Shown here one piece after another: positions 9,750 through 13,667 of a stretch of DNA of 13,667 nucleotides. A program made the translations under genes and the position numbers. A model generated the notes under the pieces. That model was not told the origin of the DNA. It ran no database searches and saw only the letters and a list, made by a program, of their open reading frames with translations. The stretch is taken from the NCBI GenBank assembly GCA_913009915.1, contig CAJVYZ010000014.1, positions 1 through 13,667 of the forward strand. Direction: 5' to 3'. This DNA is from an uncultured Gemmatimonadota bacterium. Lineage in GTDB: Bacteria > Gemmatimonadota > Gemmatimonadetes > Gemmatimonadales > GWC2-71-9. Numbering within the stretch: the stretch's first letter is position 1; each line of letters begins with the position of its first letter.

Positions 9750-11905
9750 CCGGAATCTTGCCCCAGTTGGCACCGGAGTTTCAGGACATCCTGAACCGGC
9801 ACGCCGATCGGCTCGATCTCCCGCTCATCAAACGGGCGTTGGAGGTGAGCACGGCGGCGCACAGGGGACAGAAACGGATGTCGGGGGATGAGTTTATCTC
9901 CCACAGCATTGCCGTGGCTTCCATCCTTACCGATATGTTGCTGGACTCCACGTCGATCGCCGCCGCCCTGTTGCACGATGTGGTGGAGGACTCCGACGTT
10001 CGCACCGAAGACCTGGCCAAGGAATTCGGGGACGAAGTCGCCGAGATCGTCGACGGGTTGACCAAGATTTCCCACCTGACGTTCCGGTCGTCGACCGAGG
10101 AACAGGTTGAGAACTATCGCAAGCTCCTACTGTCGATCGCGAAGGATGCGCGGGTAATCATCATCAAGCTGGCCGACCGGCTCCACAACATGCGGACGCT
10201 GGAATTCCTCCCGGCCGACCGGCGCGAACGGATCGCCACCGAGACCCGCGAAATCTACGCCCCGTTGGCACATCGGTTCGGCATGGCGGGGGTCAAGGCC
10301 GAACTGGAGGACCTGGCCTTCAAGTTCCTCGAACCCGAGGGATTCAAGGCCCTGAGCGAGAAGATCGTCTCCACCGAAGACGAGCGCGAGCGGAGCATCA
10401 TGCGGCTCAAGGAGCCGCTCGAGGTGGAGTTGGCCAATGCCGGTATCGATTGGTTCGAGATCACCGGCCGGCCCAAGCATCTGTGGTCGATCTACCGCAA
10501 GATGGAACGGCGCGACAAGCCCTTCGAAGAGATCTACGACTTGATGGCGTTGCGGGTACTCGTCAAGACCGTCCCCGAGTGCTACCACGTCCTCGGCGTG
10601 ATCCACCATACCTGGACCCCCATTCAGGAACGGATCAAGGATTACATCGCCAGTCCCAAATCGAACGCCTATCAGTCGCTGCACACCACCATCTTCGGCC
10701 CCGCGGGCCAATTGTTCGAGGTGCAGATTCGCACCGAGGAGATGCACCAGACGGCCGAGTATGGTATCGCGGCCCACTGGGCGTACAAGCACGAGGTTGG
10801 TACCGACGAATTAGACCAGGCCCTCGGTTGGTTCCGGCAACTCCTCGAGTTGCAGCAGGATGTCAAGTCGCCCGAAGAATTCCTCGAATTTCTCAAGGTC
10901 GACCTGTACCAAGACGAGATCTTCGTGTTCACGCCACAGGGCGACGTCAAGCGGCTCCCCACCGGCGCGACGCTGATCGACTTCGCCTTCAGCGTACACA
11001 CCGAAGTGGGACTGCGTTGTCAGGGCGCCAAGGTCAATGGACGGATTGCGCCGCTCCACCGGGAACTCAAGAACGGCGACGCCGTGGAGATTCTCACAGG
11101 GAACACCGCCCGCCCCTCCCGTGACTGGCTCAACCACGTGCAGACGGGACGTGCCCGGCAGAAGATCCGTCAATGGGTTCGCCAGGAAGAGGAGTCAATC
11201 AGTCTGAGCCTGGGCCAGGAGATCCTGGCGCGCGAGGTGAAGCGGCGCCGGCTCGACCCGCCCTCGGCTGGGCAACTGGAGGCCGCCGCGGACGAACTGT
11301 CGCTCCCCGACGGCCGTGGCCTGGAGATCGCCGTCGGGCGCGGCGACGTGGCCATCAAGCAGGTGATGCGCGCGCTGTTCCCCGATCTGTCGGTCGAGGA
11401 TGCCGGCGGCCCCAAGCCGACGGTCTTCGGCCGCGTCATCGACCGCATCCGCCTGGGACGAGGGATCAAGATTCAGGGCGTGGATGGCCTCATGGTGCGC
11501 TACGCCCAGTGCTGCCAACCGGTCCCCGGAGACCGGGTCGTCGGCTACGTGACCCAGGGGCGGGGCATCTCCATCCACCGGTCAGACTGCCCCAACCTGT
11601 TGTCCCTCCCCCTCGACGACCGCCGGGTCGAAATCGACTGGCAGGAGATCGAAGGCGAAGCGTTCGCCGTGCACCTCGCCCTCAGCGGTGAAGACCGGCG
11701 CGGCCTGTATGCCGACATCATGGCCGCCATCAGCAAGACCGGCACCAACATCACGGGGGCTGAAATCAAGACCCAGGACGGGACGGTGTTCGGGTCCATT
11801 TTCGTCGAGGTCGACAACCTCTCCCACCTGGCGAAAGTCCTCAAGGCCATCAAGCGCGTCAAGGGTGTCAACGAAGTCGAACGCCGCGAGGTCCCCGCCG
11901 AATAA
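9746..11905 (+). CDS. rel: Bifunctional (p)ppGpp synthetase/hydrolase, RelA/SpoT family
   Basis: Stringent-response enzyme, 719 aa, with the full long-RSH layout. HD hydrolase (~25-180): His53, His77-Asp78, Glu81-Asp82 and Asp144 fall at the same positions as the metal and catalytic residues I recall for streptococcal Rel-Seq, and Arg44 of the HRGQKRMSG loop is kept, so hydrolysis should be active. Synthetase (~230-350): Asp265 (IYDLMALR), the SPKSNAYQSLHT loop (303-314) and Glu325 (FEVQIRTEEMH) are intact, so synthesis is also expected. TGS follows (~388-450, EIFVFTPQGDVKRLPTGAT), then a cysteine-containing domain (YAQCCQPVPGDRVVGY with Cys589/590, His611, Cys615) and a C-terminal ACT domain (~640-715). 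GTG 9746 overlaps radC by 4 bp. Being the only such gene visible and having both active sites, 'rel' is a better name than relA. Confidence 0.96.
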   Translation: MTGILPQLAPEFQDILNRHADRLDLPLIKRALEVSTAAHRGQKRMSGDEFISHSIAVASILTDMLLDSTSIAAALLHDVVEDSDVRTEDLAKEFGDEVAEIVDGLTKISHLTFRSSTEEQVENYRKLLLSIAKDARVIIIKLADRLHNMRTLEFLPADRRERIATETREIYAPLAHRFGMAGVKAELEDLAFKFLEPEGFKALSEKIVSTEDERERSIMRLKEPLEVELANAGIDWFEITGRPKHLWSIYRKMERRDKPFEEIYDLMALRVLVKTVPECYHVLGVIHHTWTPIQERIKDYIASPKSNAYQSLHTTIFGPAGQLFEVQIRTEEMHQTAEYGIAAHWAYKHEVGTDELDQALGWFRQLLELQQDVKSPEEFLEFLKVDLYQDEIFVFTPQGDVKRLPTGATLIDFAFSVHTEVGLRCQGAKVNGRIAPLHRELKNGDAVEILTGNTARPSRDWLNHVQTGRARQKIRQWVRQEEESISLSLGQEILAREVKRRRLDPPSAGQLEAAADELSLPDGRGLEIAVGRGDVAIKQVMRALFPDLSVEDAGGPKPTVFGRVIDRIRLGRGIKIQGVDGLMVRYAQCCQPVPGDRVVGYVTQGRGISIHRSDCPNLLSLPLDDRRVEIDWQEIEGEAFAVHLALSGEDRRGLYADIMAAISKTGTNITGAEIKTQDGTVFGSIFVEVDNLSHLAKVLKAIKRVKGVNEVERREVPAE

Positions 11906-11951
11906 CCGGTAATGGACGTGTTGCGTCCGGCCATCGACCGTGAGACCTTTC

Positions 11952-11972
11952 TCCTCCGTTGACCGTGGAGGA
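11952..11972 (+). promoter_or_regulatory. Hairpin masking the EVE-gene Shine-Dalgarno
   Basis: TCCTCC (11952-11957) is the exact complement of GGAGGA (11967-11972), with a 9-base spacer that can add two G-U pairs. The right arm contains the Shine-Dalgarno GGAGG (11967-11971), seven bases before the ATG at 11979. The RNA could thus fold to hide the ribosome-binding site of the EVE-domain gene and, through coupling, limit uvrB. The stem is seen; any regulatory role is inference. Confidence 0.45.
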
Positions 11973-11978
11973 CGCGGC

Positions 11979-12392
11979 ATGCCGCAGTATTGGATTCTCA
12001 AGACCGAACCCACCGACTACAGTTACCACGACCTCGAAGCCGATGGCCGGACCGCCTGGGACGGGGTCAAGAACAACCTGGCGCTGAAGCACCTGCGCAC
12101 CATGAAGAAGGGCGATCGGGCTCTGATCTACCACACCGGTACCGTCAAGGCGTTGATCGGCGAGGCCGTAATTGCCTCCCAGCCATATGCCGACCCCCAA
12201 GCCGCCGACCCGCGGTTGGTGGTCGTCGATATCAAACCGGCCCGGCGATTGGGCCGGGAAGTGCCGCTCGCCGAGATCAAGGCCGACCCGGCGCTGGCCG
12301 ACTTGGGCCTGGTGCGCATGGGACGGCTCTCGGTCGTGCCGGCATCACCGGAGCAGTGGAAACACTTGAAAGGGATGGGTCGCAAGGCATGA
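11979..12392 (+). CDS. EVE domain-containing protein
   Basis: A 137-aa single-domain EVE protein (THYN1/thymocyte nuclear protein 1-like, PUA-related fold). Recognisable blocks are [18 protein letters not shown] (2-19), [20 protein letters not shown] (27-46), [16 protein letters not shown] (48-63) and [20 protein letters not shown] (111-130). Family knowledge: EVE domains bind modified bases in DNA or RNA in an aromatic pocket and occur either alone or fused to restriction enzymes; this is the stand-alone form. ATG 11979 is chosen because it has GGAGG seven bases upstream and starts exactly at the conserved YWILKTEP block; a GTG at 11940 would add 13 unconserved residues. It overlaps uvrB by 4 bp (ATGA), suggesting co-expression with excision repair. 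The actual ligand is unknown. Confidence 0.92.
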   Translation: MPQYWILKTEPTDYSYHDLEADGRTAWDGVKNNLALKHLRTMKKGDRALIYHTGTVKALIGEAVIASQPYADPQAADPRLVVVDIKPARRLGREVPLAEIKADPALADLGLVRMGRLSVVPASPEQWKHLKGMGRKA

Positions 12393-13667
12393 GTCCGGCC
12401 TTTCAGGTCGAAGCACCCTATCAACCGGCGGGCGATCAACCCAAGGCCATCCGTGAACTAACCGAAGGGCTCGAGCGAGGGGACCGCTACCAAACCCTCC
12501 TCGGCGTGACCGGTTCGGGCAAGACCCTGACCCTGGCCCACGTCATCGCCAACTGGGGCCGACCCACCCTGGTCATGTCCCACAACAAGACCCTCGCGGC
12601 CCAGCTCTATGGAGAACTGCGGCAGTACCTGCCGCGTAACGCCGTCGAGTACTTCGTGTCGTACTACGACTACTACCAGCCGGAAGCCTACGTTCCCACC
12701 ACCGATACCTACATCGAAAAAGACGCGTCGATCAACGAGGACATCGATCGACTACGACTCAGGGCCACCTCCAGTCTGATGGAACGGGAGGACGTGGTGA
12801 TCGTGGCTACGGTCAGCGCTATCTACGGCCTGGGCGACCCCGCCGAATACCGGCGACTCATGGTGATGGTCGAACGGGGTGAGGAGCGCGGACGGGATGC
12901 CATCCTGGCCGATCTGGTGCGCATCAACTACCACCGCAACGACGTCTCCTTCGATCCCGGCACGTTCCGGGTCCGGGGCGATACCGTGGAGATCTTCCCG
13001 GCCTACGCCGAGCAGGCCGTGCGCATCGAGTTGTGGGGCGACCAAGTCGAGCGGGTCAGCAAGATCCACCCCCTGACCGGCGAAACCATCACCGAGGTCG
13101 ACCGGGCCGGCATCTATCCCGCCACCCACTTCGTCACCCGGCGGACCACCATCACCCGGGCGGTAGAACGCATCCGAGCCGAACTCAAGGACCGGCTCAC
13201 CGAACTGCGGACGGCCGGGAAGTTGCTCGAGGCACAGCGGCTCGAGAGCCGCACCCGGTTCGACGTCGACATGATGCTCGAAGTGGGGAGGTGTGCCGGC
13301 ATCGAGAACTATTCGCGCCTCATCACCGGCCGTCAGCCTGGGGAACGGCCCGCCTGTCTCATGGATTACTTCCCCGAGGATTACCTCGTCGTGGTAGACG
13401 AATCCCACGTCTCCCTCCCGCAAATCGGGGGGATGTACAACGGAGACCGGGCCCGCAAACTCACGCTCGTCGAATACGGCTTCCGGCTGCCGTCGGCCTT
13501 GGACAACCGGCCGCAACGGTTCGACGAGTTCATGGCCCTCACGCCGCAGATGATCAACGTCTCAGCCACGCCGGGTGATCGGGAACTGGAGCTGTCCGAA
13601 GGGGTGGTGGTAGAACAGATCATCCGGCCCACGGGATTGGTCGACCCGGTAGTCGAAATCCGGCCGG
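12389..13667 (+). CDS. uvrB: Excinuclease ABC subunit UvrB, 3'-truncated by window end
   Basis: DNA damage-verifying helicase of UvrABC nucleotide-excision repair. The frame is open from ATG 12389 to the last base, giving 426 of about 670 residues. Seen in order: [17 protein letters not shown] (5-21), Walker A GVTGSGKT (39-46), [14 protein letters not shown] (64-77), the DNA-clamping beta-hairpin [12 protein letters not shown] (92-103), [19 protein letters not shown] (109-127), [13 protein letters not shown] (139-151), the UvrA-interacting domain (~150-250), [13 protein letters not shown] (298-310), the Walker B box VVVDESH (334-340) and VSATPGDRE (391-399). Everything looks intact. The second helicase half and the C-terminal UvrC-binding domain lie beyond the window. 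ATG overlaps the EVE stop; an AAGGG lies ~13 bases upstream, rather far, so coupling probably helps initiation. Confidence 0.97.
   Translation, partial: MSPAFQVEAPYQPAGDQPKAIRELTEGLERGDRYQTLLGVTGSGKTLTLAHVIANWGRPTLVMSHNKTLAAQLYGELRQYLPRNAVEYFVSYYDYYQPEAYVPTTDTYIEKDASINEDIDRLRLRATSSLMEREDVVIVATVSAIYGLGDPAEYRRLMVMVERGEERGRDAILADLVRINYHRNDVSFDPGTFRVRGDTVEIFPAYAEQAVRIELWGDQVERVSKIHPLTGETITEVDRAGIYPATHFVTRRTTITRAVERIRAELKDRLTELRTAGKLLEAQRLESRTRFDVDMMLEVGRCAGIENYSRLITGRQPGERPACLMDYFPEDYLVVVDESHVSLPQIGGMYNGDRARKLTLVEYGFRLPSALDNRPQRFDEFMALTPQMINVSATPGDRELELSEGVVVEQIIRPTGLVDPVVEIRP

Noticed and set aside
11914..11928. GGACG/CGTCC stem after rel as a terminator
   Set aside because: Only five base pairs with a 5-base loop, followed by GGCC rather than T residues; not enough to call.
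11940..11978. Alternative GTG start for the EVE gene
   Set aside because: It adds 13 residues with no family similarity; ATG 11979 has a perfect Shine-Dalgarno.

Overview
The window is a GC-rich, densely packed bacterial chromosome segment with every recognisable gene on the + strand. A BamD-like outer-membrane assembly lipoprotein and a second probable lipoprotein point to a Gram-negative cell envelope. The gene order (sugar-nucleotide enzymes, TPR proteins, bamD, nadD, secA, then radC, rel and uvrB), the long SecA with an enlarged preprotein-crosslinking domain, and frequent GTG starts fit my recollection of Gemmatimonadota or a similar environmental phylum. That placement is inference; no marker here proves it. 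The contig appears to be a sequencing assembly (probably metagenomic): bases 5-38 are an Illumina TruSeq adapter, so the left end is a library artefact joined directly to a truncated gene.

Layout. (1) 39-8994 is one almost gapless run of eight genes: ugd (5'-truncated), a UDP-glucuronate decarboxylase, a UDP-glucuronate 4-epimerase-like SDR, a soluble TPR protein, a TPR-like lipoprotein, a BamD-like lipoprotein, nadD and secA. Most junctions are 4-bp ATGA/GTGA overlaps, so the run is probably co-transcribed and translationally coupled. (2) After a 71-bp gap come radC and a full-length bifunctional rel (ppGpp synthetase/hydrolase), overlapping by 4 bp. (3) After a 73-bp gap containing a hairpin that buries the ribosome-binding site come an EVE-domain gene and uvrB, again overlapping by 4 bp; uvrB runs off the right end.

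How the genes fit together. Ugd makes UDP-glucuronate; the next two enzymes would turn it into UDP-xylose (or the 4-keto intermediate) and UDP-galacturonate, precursors for surface polysaccharide. The three TPR proteins and SecA serve envelope protein traffic, so the first block reads as an envelope-biogenesis operon with nadD (NAD synthesis) embedded. The second half is stress and DNA maintenance: RadC, the stringent-response enzyme Rel, a modified-base reader (EVE) and the nucleotide-excision protein UvrB.

I saw no RNA gene, CRISPR array, transposon, phage gene or attachment site. Most of the window is housekeeping. The less ordinary points are the adapter at the left end, the sugar-nucleotide/TPR/BamD/SecA linkage, the uncharacterised TPR pair, the EVE-uvrB coupling and the masked ribosome-binding site in front of it.
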